Shown here one piece after another: positions 1 to 8,237 of a stretch of DNA of 64,000 bases. Where the stretch lies: NCBI RefSeq assembly GCF_030766725.1, contig NZ_JARQWR010000005.1:186001-250000 (forward strand). Reading direction: 5' to 3'. The stretch is from Flavobacterium aerium. Lineage in GTDB: Bacteria; Bacteroidota; Bacteroidia; Flavobacteriales; Flavobacteriaceae. The notes under the pieces were generated by a model. The model saw only the letters and a program-made list of their open reading frames with translations, was not told where the DNA came from and did no database searches. Position 1 is the first letter of the stretch. Each line of letters begins with the position of its first letter. Position numbers and translations under genes: made by a program.

Positions 1-1
1 T

Positions 2-514
2 CAACCCTATTTAATTTATGGACATAGTATGGGAGCTACTTTAGGCCTTTCTGTAACAAAATGTATGGAAAATGTTAATGACGCCCCTTTACATCTATTG
101 GTCACAGGAAATGCAGGACCCAATATAAAAGGTAAGGATAAAACAATACGCTATCTATTAAACAATATCGATTTTAAAGAAGAACTAAGAGCACTGGGAG
201 GTGTGCCAGAAGAAGTTTTAATCAATGAAGAATTATTTGATTTTTTTAGTCCAATACTTCGTTCGGACTTTGAAGTTTTAGAAAAAGATAACTATCATGA
301 AAGAGGAATGGTGATTCAAACCCCTATAACAGCAATCATGGGAGATGAGGAAGAAACTATGGTAGATATTGATAACTGGAAAAAATTTACAGATGGGGAT
401 TTTTCATCTCAACTAATGAAAGGGAATCATTTCTTTATTTATAATCATGAAATAGAGTTATCTAATACATTAAAAAGACTAGCAATAACTTCAATATCAA
501 TACCAAATGAATAA
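2..514 (+). CDS. Type II thioesterase (NRPS editing), 5' end outside window
   Basis: 3' part of an alpha/beta-hydrolase thioesterase of the GrsT/RifR type. The open frame enters from the left edge; the first visible residues include GHSMG, the nucleophile elbow carrying the catalytic Ser. The other triad members are probably the Asp in the segment IMGDEEE and the His of KGNHFF near the C terminus. Such stand-alone enzymes hydrolyse stalled or misprimed acyl groups from carrier proteins of nonribosomal peptide synthetases. The neighbours support this: exporter, NRPS and phosphopantetheinyl transferase follow on the same strand. About a third of the usual 230-250 residues is missing to the left. 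The family call is firm; the target synthetase is inferred from context. Confidence 0.85.
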   Translation, partial: QPYLIYGHSMGATLGLSVTKCMENVNDAPLHLLVTGNAGPNIKGKDKTIRYLLNNIDFKEELRALGGVPEEVLINEELFDFFSPILRSDFEVLEKDNYHERGMVIQTPITAIMGDEEETMVDIDNWKKFTDGDFSSQLMKGNHFFIYNHEIELSNTLKRLAITSISIPNE

Positions 515-565
515 TGTAATATCCTGATCATTTACAAGAAGTAACACTTACATTATGGCAAATCA

Positions 566-593
566 ATACTTATATCATTTATGATATAAGTAT
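566..593. repeat. 13-bp perfect inverted repeat, possible operator or terminator
   Basis: ATACTTATATCAT, a two-base loop (TT) and its exact reverse complement lie between the thioesterase gene and the exporter gene. The repeat is AT-only apart from two G/C pairs, and no tight T-run follows at once (a T-run comes about 14 bases later), so it is not a typical terminator. It could be a regulator binding site for the downstream operon or a weak attenuator. Confidence 0.5.
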
Positions 594-648
594 ATGTACA
601 CATATCATTTTTTAAAGTCAATCAACCAATCAATTAACAATCAATAAA

Positions 649-2286
649 ATGTTAAAATTAAATTTTAAGGATATTGTTTATTTATTACTATACGCAATAC
701 CTAACACAGTTTTGAGTTTCGCGATAGTACATATTATTAATAATGTGCTTTCAGGAAATGAAGAGTTTCTAAAGAGCTATATGGTGATAGTATTTTTATC
801 AACAGTTTTTTATACATATTTGTTGAATATCGTTTTCCAAAAAAAACTAAATAAATATACTTTCAAAATCTTATACGAAAATGAGAAAAATCTTTTCAAT
901 CAAATATTAAAAGCTCCTTTAAAAACAATTGAAAAATTTGGAACTGAACGATTCTATACTGCAATGGAAGACTTACGCTTATTTGCGGATCTACCTTTTA
1001 CGATAACACATACCGTAAACTCAGTTTTAATGTTAGTTATAGGAGTTGTTTATATGTATACACTTTCTGTGCTTTCTGCTACAATAGTTGTTATTCTTAT
1101 AGTCTTGGTAGCCGTTTGTTATTTTATAGTGATGAATTCGATGACTCAGGAAGTAACCAAACTTAGAAAATATAATGACCATTACTATGGATATATAGAC
1201 GATCTTATTTCAGGATTTAAAGAACTTAAACTAAGTTCTTCAAGAAGGAAAAATATAATGAGTAAATATTTAGGACCTAATAGAGATCAATCAGAAGGAT
1301 TAGATTTTAAGATTAATTATATATTCTTATCCATTAATATGATTAGTCAATATGGATTATACTTTGTAATTGCAGCAATCTTATTTATACTTCCTGCATT
1401 TGAAATTTTAGATAGATCAGATGTAATTGCTTATGTAGTTGTGATATTATTTATATCCGGACCTATTAATAATATAATAAATCTTCAACAAGCATATACA
1501 CGTTTTATAGTGGCACATGCAAGAATTAAAAGATTCAAAGCTGATTTTCAATTAGATACGGAAGAGGTGGTTAAAGAGAAGTTAAATAATGAAAACTTTG
1601 AATCACTGGAATTTATGGATGTATGTTTTGCATATGAAAATAAGAATGATGAAGAAATATTTGCTTTGGGACCTGTTAATTTGAAAGTTAATAAAGGAGA
1701 AGTATTATTCATTGTTGGAGGGAATGGATCTGGGAAAAGTACATTTATTAATGTGTTAACGGGTTTATATAAACCAAGTAAAGGAGATATTCTTATCAAT
1801 GGAGAAAAAACGGAAAGTCTTAATCATGATTTAGAAGATTCTATTGCTGCGGTATTTACAGACAATTACATATTTAATAATAATTATGATAATTATACTG
1901 TAGAAGGCAATGAAGAATATAAACGTTTATTAAAAGTGATGCGACTAGATGAGGTAGTTTTAGACGATAAAGAGGAGTCTGCCCGAAGAAATTTTTCAAA
2001 AGGTCAAAGTAAAAGAATGTCGATGATTTTCGCATTATTAGAAGAAAAACCAATTTTAATTCTCGATGAGTGGGCTGCTGATCAAGATCCTCATTTTAGA
2101 AAATATTTTTATGAGGAATTAATTCCGAGGTTGAAAAATGAAGGAAAAACAATTATTGCGGTTACACATGATGATGCTTATTTTCATGAAGCAGATAGAA
2201 TTATAAAATTTGATTACGGACAAATAGTTAAAGACGTTCAAGTTAGACAAAGTTTAAATTTAGCCGAAAGTCTTTGGGTAGAATAA
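649..2286 (+). CDS. Cyclic-peptide/siderophore export ABC transporter (PvdE/SyrD type)
   Basis: 545-residue half-transporter with an N-terminal membrane domain (about residues 1-300, six predicted helices) fused to an ATPase. Walker A is GGNGSGKST at 357-365, the signature is FSKGQ at 449-453, Walker B runs through ILILDE to 474, and the H-loop His is 507. The Walker B continuation WAADQDP is characteristic of the PvdE/SyrD branch that moves nonribosomal peptides out of the cytoplasm, in pyoverdine producers into the periplasm. Length fits the family (about 540-560). It sits directly upstream of the aspartate kinase and NRPS genes, so it probably exports the product of this cluster. The substrate is not known. 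Confidence 0.9.
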   Translation: MLKLNFKDIVYLLLYAIPNTVLSFAIVHIINNVLSGNEEFLKSYMVIVFLSTVFYTYLLNIVFQKKLNKYTFKILYENEKNLFNQILKAPLKTIEKFGTERFYTAMEDLRLFADLPFTITHTVNSVLMLVIGVVYMYTLSVLSATIVVILIVLVAVCYFIVMNSMTQEVTKLRKYNDHYYGYIDDLISGFKELKLSSSRRKNIMSKYLGPNRDQSEGLDFKINYIFLSINMISQYGLYFVIAAILFILPAFEILDRSDVIAYVVVILFISGPINNIINLQQAYTRFIVAHARIKRFKADFQLDTEEVVKEKLNNENFESLEFMDVCFAYENKNDEEIFALGPVNLKVNKGEVLFIVGGNGSGKSTFINVLTGLYKPSKGDILINGEKTESLNHDLEDSIAAVFTDNYIFNNNYDNYTVEGNEEYKRLLKVMRLDEVVLDDKEESARRNFSKGQSKRMSMIFALLEEKPILILDEWAADQDPHFRKYFYEELIPRLKNEGKTIIAVTHDDAYFHEADRIIKFDYGQIVKDVQVRQSLNLAESLWVE

Positions 2287-2384
2287 TACATTTGTTAGGA
2301 TAGTTAAAAATACCATTATCATAATACCTGAAAAATTTACAAATTTCAATTACTCTTTTCATCACTAAAAAAAAACAGATTTAA

Positions 2385-3710
2385 ATGAAAATTTTAAAAT
2401 TCGGAGGAACTTCTGTAGGATCAATTGAAGGATTACAACAAATACGTAAAATTATTTCAAACACAAATGGGAATAAAATAGTAGTTTGTTCTGCAATGTC
2501 CGGAGTAACTGACACTTTATTGAATTTAACAAAGCATATAAAAACATATGATGAAGTGTTCATTCATAGTTATATCAACATATTGAAAGATCGACACTAT
2601 TCTATGATAGAAGAACTTTTTTTTGATGAAGTTTTCAAAAAAAACATGAAAGATGTAGTAGATAAATCATTGAATTACATGCTGGTGCTTTCCAAAAAAG
2701 AATATTCAGAAGATACAGAATGTGAAATCATAACATATGGAGAGCGATTACTGACTGAAATATATTCAGCATATCTTAATTCAATAGGTGTTAAAAATGT
2801 ACTACTCGATGCCAGAGATTTCATGATAGTTGACAAAATTGAAAGACCAAATGTTGGTGTAATTTCAAAAAAATTGAAACCTCTATTGGAAAAAAATAGA
2901 GATAAAGATTTATTTATAACACAAGGCTTTATTAGAGTGACAAGTAATGGTGATTTGAGGCATTTAGATAGAGGAGGAAGTGATTATAGTGCAACTTTAA
3001 TAGGAGCTGCTCTAACAGCAGAAGAAGTACAAATATGGTCGGATGTAGATGGATTCCATAACTGTGATCCAAGAGTTGTAAAAGATACTTTTTTAATACC
3101 ATATCTATCTTATGATGAAGCTGCGGAATTAGCTTGTTTTGGTGCAAAAATACTCCATCCTCAAACTGTTTTTCCAGCTAAAAAACTAAAAATACCTTTA
3201 TTATTAAGAAATACATTTCATATTGAAGGAAAAGGAACTGTTATCTCAAATGAAACTTCATTTTTAGGTAGAAGAGCAATTTCTGTCAAAAACAATTTAA
3301 TGAGTTTGAAAATGACTTATTTAAGCAAGTATGACAAAGAAGTTGTAGATAAAAAGATTGTCTCAGAATTTGAGAAAAATAATATAACAATCTACTTCAG
3401 AGCAGAAACAGAAGATTATATAGAAGTCAGTGTTCTACAACAAATTAAAGTATACAAAATATTGGATGCATTAGAAAGATTAGTAGAAATCGATTTTAAA
3501 AAAGACTTGAGTATTGTGTGTATTGTCGGATACCATTTAGATTATGATAGTGATGTAAAACTTAAGGAGGAAATCAAGCAATTATCTATAAATGAAATAT
3601 TTTGTCATTCGGACATTTTAAGTACAAAAATAGGGGTAGATTCTGAGAATATAGATGAGATTCTAAAGAAAATAAATAGTCAATTGCTTATTAATAGAAT
3701 AAGTGTTTAA
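2385..3710 (+). CDS. Aspartate kinase, cluster-located copy with divergent regulatory half
   Basis: 441 residues. Converts L-aspartate to aspartyl-phosphate, the entry step to Lys/Thr/Met, diaminobutyrate and homoserine. Family motifs are visible: KFGGTS at 5-10, the segment DRGGSDYSA at 195-203 and WSDVDGF...CDPR at 218-230. The C-terminal half (about 290-441) lies where ACT regulatory domains should be but shows little of the usual ACT sequence, so allosteric control may be changed or lost. It is placed between the exporter and the NRPS, with gaps of about 100 and 55 bases, which suggests that it feeds an aspartate-derived building block (for example diaminobutyrate or homoserine) to the peptide. 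That role is inference; no semialdehyde dehydrogenase or aminotransferase is present in the window. Confidence 0.88.
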   Translation: MKILKFGGTSVGSIEGLQQIRKIISNTNGNKIVVCSAMSGVTDTLLNLTKHIKTYDEVFIHSYINILKDRHYSMIEELFFDEVFKKNMKDVVDKSLNYMLVLSKKEYSEDTECEIITYGERLLTEIYSAYLNSIGVKNVLLDARDFMIVDKIERPNVGVISKKLKPLLEKNRDKDLFITQGFIRVTSNGDLRHLDRGGSDYSATLIGAALTAEEVQIWSDVDGFHNCDPRVVKDTFLIPYLSYDEAAELACFGAKILHPQTVFPAKKLKIPLLLRNTFHIEGKGTVISNETSFLGRRAISVKNNLMSLKMTYLSKYDKEVVDKKIVSEFEKNNITIYFRAETEDYIEVSVLQQIKVYKILDALERLVEIDFKKDLSIVCIVGYHLDYDSDVKLKEEIKQLSINEIFCHSDILSTKIGVDSENIDEILKKINSQLLINRISV

Positions 3711-3765
3711 CATTAAAATTTAGTAAACAAGTAATTAAAGATTACAGAAACAAACAAATAAATTA

Positions 3766-6700
3766 ATGAAACTAACACTTCCCCAACAAGATATATACTT
3801 CGAACAATTATTATATCCAGAAGAATCTATTTATAATATAGGAGCAAATATTACCATCAATGGGAATATATCATATGATATATTAAATGATGCATATATC
3901 GCCCTAATAAATCAACACGATGCTTATAGAAGTATTGTGATTGGGAATATTCAGGATGCAAGGATAGAAACTTTAGCGAAGCACAATACATCATTAGGAT
4001 ATAAAGACTTTTCAAAAGAAGAAGTACCTGAGCAAAAAGCTAATGAATTTATGAGAGATACATTCCAGTATGTATTTCGTTTTGAAGATAAAACATTGCT
4101 ACATAAATTTATATTAATCAAAGTCAAAGATTCATTACATTATTTATTCTCTATGTATCACCATATCATTACGGATGGTTGGGGAACCTCTTTAATGTTT
4201 CAGCGATTGGTGAAGAACTATAACGAACTTTCAAATGAAGGTAAAATAAGTAGTGAATACCCATATTCTTATAAAGATTTCATAATTAATGATATAAAAT
4301 ATGCTGAATCGGAAGATTTCTTAAAAGATAAAATATATTGGAAAGAAAAGTTTGTAAACCTTCCTGAACGTTTTTTATATAAAATAAATTCATCACAAAC
4401 AACCAATAAAAGTAGTAGAAAAGAACTCTTTATAAAACGAATTGTATACAATCAATTAGAGCAATTGGCCCGGGAAACTAAAAGTTCTACCTTTCATATT
4501 ATTCTAGGAATACTATATCTCTATTTTGGCAGAAAACATCAAGTTAATGAATTTGCAATAGGACTCCCAGTATTGAACAGAAGTAATTCTATTTTTAAAA
4601 AAACAGTTGGTCTTTTTACAGGAGTTTCAGTATTACTTATTGATTTAGATTATGAAATATCATTTGTAGAACTCATACATCAAATAAAACAACAACTTAG
4701 AGAAGATTACCGTCATCAACGTTTTCCTCTAGGAAAATTAATTAATGAATTACAACTTTTTGAAGACAAAGACAGACTATTTAATATTACACTGTCTTAT
4801 GAAAAGCAAAACTATGCAGATCACTTTAAAGATACAGTAACTTCAGTTGTTCCGTTAACACATGAGTCGGAACGTGTAGCGTTAGCAATTTATATCAGAG
4901 AGTTTGATAAAACTGAAGATGTAAAAATTGACTTTGATTATAATATCAATTATTTTGATGTAGAAAGTATTGAAAAAGTATTAATACATTTTGAATTTTT
5001 AATGCATCAAATAGCTATAAATCCAGAGGTTAAACTGTCAGAATACAATTACATTACACAAGAAGAAGAGCAAAAAATACAAATTGATTTTAATCAGACA
5101 GCGTCTAATTATCCAAGACAAACAATTTGTAGTCTATTTAAATCTCATGTTACTACAAAATCAAATGAATTAGCGGTAACAGATAAATATAATGGATATA
5201 CTTACCAAACACTTGAGGTAAAATCAAATCAAGTAGCCAATTATATTATTCAGAACTATGCTGAGAATAATAACGGTACAGTAGCAGTATTAATGGATCG
5301 TTCGGCAGACTTAATTGTTGTATTACTTGGGATTTTAAAAAGTGGGTACTCTTATATTCCTTTAGATCCAAATTTCCCTCAAGAACGATTAGAATATATT
5401 GTAAAACACAGTGAAGTCTCAATGATTTTAGGTGAAGTTCGTTATGCAAACTTGGTTGGAAATACAAGTGTGTATATACCTATTGATGAGGTTTTAAAAG
5501 AGACTAATCAAGCTAGTAGAATAATAGATTTCTCTGATTTTACTAAAGATGCATACATTATTTACACTTCAGGATCTACAGGAAATCCAAAAGGAGTTAG
5601 AATAGGTCACCAATCCTTGACGAATTTTTTAATTAGCATTCAGCAAAATCAAAAGGTTTCATCAAACGATTTATTATTTTCAGTAACCACACAATCGTTT
5701 GATATATCCATATTAGAATTTTTTGTACCATTAATATCAGGTGGTACAGTCTACATGGCAAGTAAAGAAACCTTATCAGATCCATTTACGATTATAGAAG
5801 AAATAGAATCAGTACAACCCAGTATTCTTCAAGCAACGCCGAGTTTTTATCAAATGCTATTTGATGCTGGTTGGAAAGGAAATGAAAAATTGAAAATATT
5901 ATGTGGGGGCGATTTATTAAGTAAATCACTAGCTGAAAAAATGTTGTCTGTAAGTAAGGAAGTTTGGAATATGTATGGGCCAACAGAAACAACAATTTGG
6001 TCTAGTACAAAACTAATAAAAGAAGCTGATGATGCTTCAAACATTGGAAAGCCTATCAACAATACTAAAATGTACATTTTAGATGGTAATAAGAAATTAG
6101 TACCTGAAGGAATTCCAGGAGAACTCTATATAAGCGGAGATGGATTATCTAAAGGATATGTAAAAGATGAAGTACAGACCGATGAGAAATTTTCAATACA
6201 TCCTTTCATAAAAGGAGAAAAGATTTATAATACAGGAGATCTTGGGAAATGGAATAGTAAAGGTGAAATACAATTTCTAGGAAGAAATGATTTCCAAGTA
6301 AAAATAAGAGGATATCGTATCGAGTTAGAAGAAATAGAAACAGTTTTAAATCAATTTAAGCAAATTAAATCGAGTATAGTCGTTGCTAAAAAATCGGAAG
6401 CACAAGAAGCATTTTTAGTAGCCTATGTAATACCTGAAGATGAAGCAATAAATCCAAGTGAAATTATACTTGCATTACGTGGGAAATTACCAGAATATAT
6501 GATTCCGCATACGATAGTTTCATTAGATACTTTTCCATTAACACCAAATAAAAAAATTGAACGAAAACTTTTATTAAATATGGAACTGAACCAAATTGAT
6601 AGAATAAATGAATTTGTAATGCCCAATACAAATTTAGAAGTCAAAATTGGAGAATTCTTTCAAAGTGTATTAGTTTTAGATAAAAAAATAAGTAATACTG

Positions 6701-8205
6701 ATAACTTTTTTGGATTAGGAGGGCATTCTTTAAATGCTGTACGACTAATAAGTTTAGTAGAACGAGAGTTTCACTGTCAACTATCATTACGAACTATTTT
6801 TGAAAACCCTACTGTAAAATCACTATCCAATTTTATTGAAAAAGGAGACGTAAAAAAAACAAAACCAGTATTACCTATTGCAGAACAAGTTGATTATCCA
6901 ATTACGGCTTCCCAATATGCATTGTGGTTAGCTGCCTTAAACCCAGAAAAATCAATCGCATATAACATGTTTGCTTCTTTCAAGATTGATGGGGAAGTAA
7001 GAAAAGAGGTATTAGAAAAGGCATTAATAGCAATTATTAACAAATACGAAGTACTTAGAACAAATTTTATTGAAGTCGATGGATTACCTCGTCAAAAAGT
7101 AAGTTCAAAAAGTGTAAATACTTTTATAATTGACGAAATCAAATCTACGGTTGAAACCATAGAAGAAGACATTGTAAAATATGCATGTAGAGAATTTGAT
7201 TTAGCAAATGAAATGCTTCTAAGGCTCGGTCTAATACAAGTAGAGAATAACACTTCTTATTTAGTATTCGCTACACATCATATTATAATGGATGGATGGT
7301 CATTAGAGATATTAATTAACGAATTGGCAAACTACTATCCAATGTTACTATCAGAAACAACAATAGTAGATAATTCTTTACCATTTCAATTTAAAGATTA
7401 TGTGGATTGGCTTGCGATTAAAGAAAATGAAAATGAAGAAGAAAATCAGGCATTTTGGAATGAATATCTTAAATTATATAAATGGAAAAATCTTATTTCT
7501 TTTGATAATGATTTAGCAACGACAGAACAAAACGTAGCGATGTATTATTTCTCTTGGAATGAAAAAACATTAAATGATTTAGTAATGCTAGGTGTAAAAT
7601 ACAATTCTACATTACATACATTGCTTATAACAGCATTCAATATTCTAATTTATAAAATGTACCAACATGAAGATATTTGTGTGGCAACAGTAAATTCAGG
7701 GAGAAACTTTTCAGACTCACAATCTCAAATAGGAATGTTTGTTAAAACGCTTCCACTACGTTCTAAAATTCAAGGAGAAAAAACATTTTTAGAAATAATC
7801 AACAATGTACATCAGGATTTATTGATGCTTGACAAATATCAAAATATGCCAACAGATGTCCATAATAAATTGCGATTTGAAATATTAATTGTATTACAGA
7901 ATACTAAATTTAACTATGACACTATTCAATTACACGAACAGTTACAGTTAAGTTCGCATCCTATAAAATCAACATATAATAGGCTTCCCTTGCTTATAGA
8001 TTTTCATAAAAAACATACAGAATTATCCGGTACAGTAAATTATGATACAAGTAAATATCAAAAAGAAACACTCGATATAATTTTTATGAAATACAAAAAA
8101 ATAATTGATCAAATAATTTTGAATCCTACAGTTCAAATAGATGCGATAGATATTGATTTACCATTTGAAAAACAAGAAGCCGTAGAAATAGACTTTAACT
8201 TCTAA
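3766..8205 (+). CDS. Nonribosomal peptide synthetase, C-A-T-C, predicted glycine module
   Basis: 1479 residues. Condensation domain 1 (about 1-430) has HHIITDGW at 132-139. The adenylation domain (about 445-935) has YTSGSTGNPKG at 600-610 and YGPTETT at 737-743. The carrier domain has LGGHSL with the phosphopantetheine Ser at 988. Condensation domain 2 (about 1040-1470) has an intact HHIIMDG at 1171-1177. Reading the ten specificity positions (D646, I647, L650, Q689, L712, G714, M736, I744, W745, K930) gives DILQLGMIWK, one residue from the known glycine code DILQLGLIWK. There is no epimerase, thioesterase or reductase domain: the protein ends just after condensation domain 2, so release or transfer must occur in trans. 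Other synthetase genes probably lie left of the window. Confidence 0.93.
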   Translation: MKLTLPQQDIYFEQLLYPEESIYNIGANITINGNISYDILNDAYIALINQHDAYRSIVIGNIQDARIETLAKHNTSLGYKDFSKEEVPEQKANEFMRDTFQYVFRFEDKTLLHKFILIKVKDSLHYLFSMYHHIITDGWGTSLMFQRLVKNYNELSNEGKISSEYPYSYKDFIINDIKYAESEDFLKDKIYWKEKFVNLPERFLYKINSSQTTNKSSRKELFIKRIVYNQLEQLARETKSSTFHIILGILYLYFGRKHQVNEFAIGLPVLNRSNSIFKKTVGLFTGVSVLLIDLDYEISFVELIHQIKQQLREDYRHQRFPLGKLINELQLFEDKDRLFNITLSYEKQNYADHFKDTVTSVVPLTHESERVALAIYIREFDKTEDVKIDFDYNINYFDVESIEKVLIHFEFLMHQIAINPEVKLSEYNYITQEEEQKIQIDFNQTASNYPRQTICSLFKSHVTTKSNELAVTDKYNGYTYQTLEVKSNQVANYIIQNYAENNNGTVAVLMDRSADLIVVLLGILKSGYSYIPLDPNFPQERLEYIVKHSEVSMILGEVRYANLVGNTSVYIPIDEVLKETNQASRIIDFSDFTKDAYIIYTSGSTGNPKGVRIGHQSLTNFLISIQQNQKVSSNDLLFSVTTQSFDISILEFFVPLISGGTVYMASKETLSDPFTIIEEIESVQPSILQATPSFYQMLFDAGWKGNEKLKILCGGDLLSKSLAEKMLSVSKEVWNMYGPTETTIWSSTKLIKEADDASNIGKPINNTKMYILDGNKKLVPEGIPGELYISGDGLSKGYVKDEVQTDEKFSIHPFIKGEKIYNTGDLGKWNSKGEIQFLGRNDFQVKIRGYRIELEEIETVLNQFKQIKSSIVVAKKSEAQEAFLVAYVIPEDEAINPSEIILALRGKLPEYMIPHTIVSLDTFPLTPNKKIERKLLLNMELNQIDRINEFVMPNTNLEVKIGEFFQSVLVLDKKISNTDNFFGLGGHSLNAVRLISLVEREFHCQLSLRTIFENPTVKSLSNFIEKGDVKKTKPVLPIAEQVDYPITASQYALWLAALNPEKSIAYNMFASFKIDGEVRKEVLEKALIAIINKYEVLRTNFIEVDGLPRQKVSSKSVNTFIIDEIKSTVETIEEDIVKYACREFDLANEMLLRLGLIQVENNTSYLVFATHHIIMDGWSLEILINELANYYPMLLSETTIVDNSLPFQFKDYVDWLAIKENENEEENQAFWNEYLKLYKWKNLISFDNDLATTEQNVAMYYFSWNEKTLNDLVMLGVKYNSTLHTLLITAFNILIYKMYQHEDICVATVNSGRNFSDSQSQIGMFVKTLPLRSKIQGEKTFLEIINNVHQDLLMLDKYQNMPTDVHNKLRFEILIVLQNTKFNYDTIQLHEQLQLSSHPIKSTYNRLPLLIDFHKKHTELSGTVNYDTSKYQKETLDIIFMKYKKIIDQIILNPTVQIDAIDIDLPFEKQEAVEIDFNF

Positions 8206-8237
8206 ACCATAAAAATAAACCACTTTAATAAAAAACC

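Noticed and set aside
2287..2384. Lysine riboswitch upstream of the aspartate kinase
   Set aside because: The gap is only 98 bases, AT-rich, with none of the conserved lysine-box sequence.
3766..8205. Possible epimerization or thioesterase domain at the end of the NRPS
   Set aside because: The last 440 residues read as a standard condensation domain with HHIIMDG; no GxSxG thioesterase motif follows.
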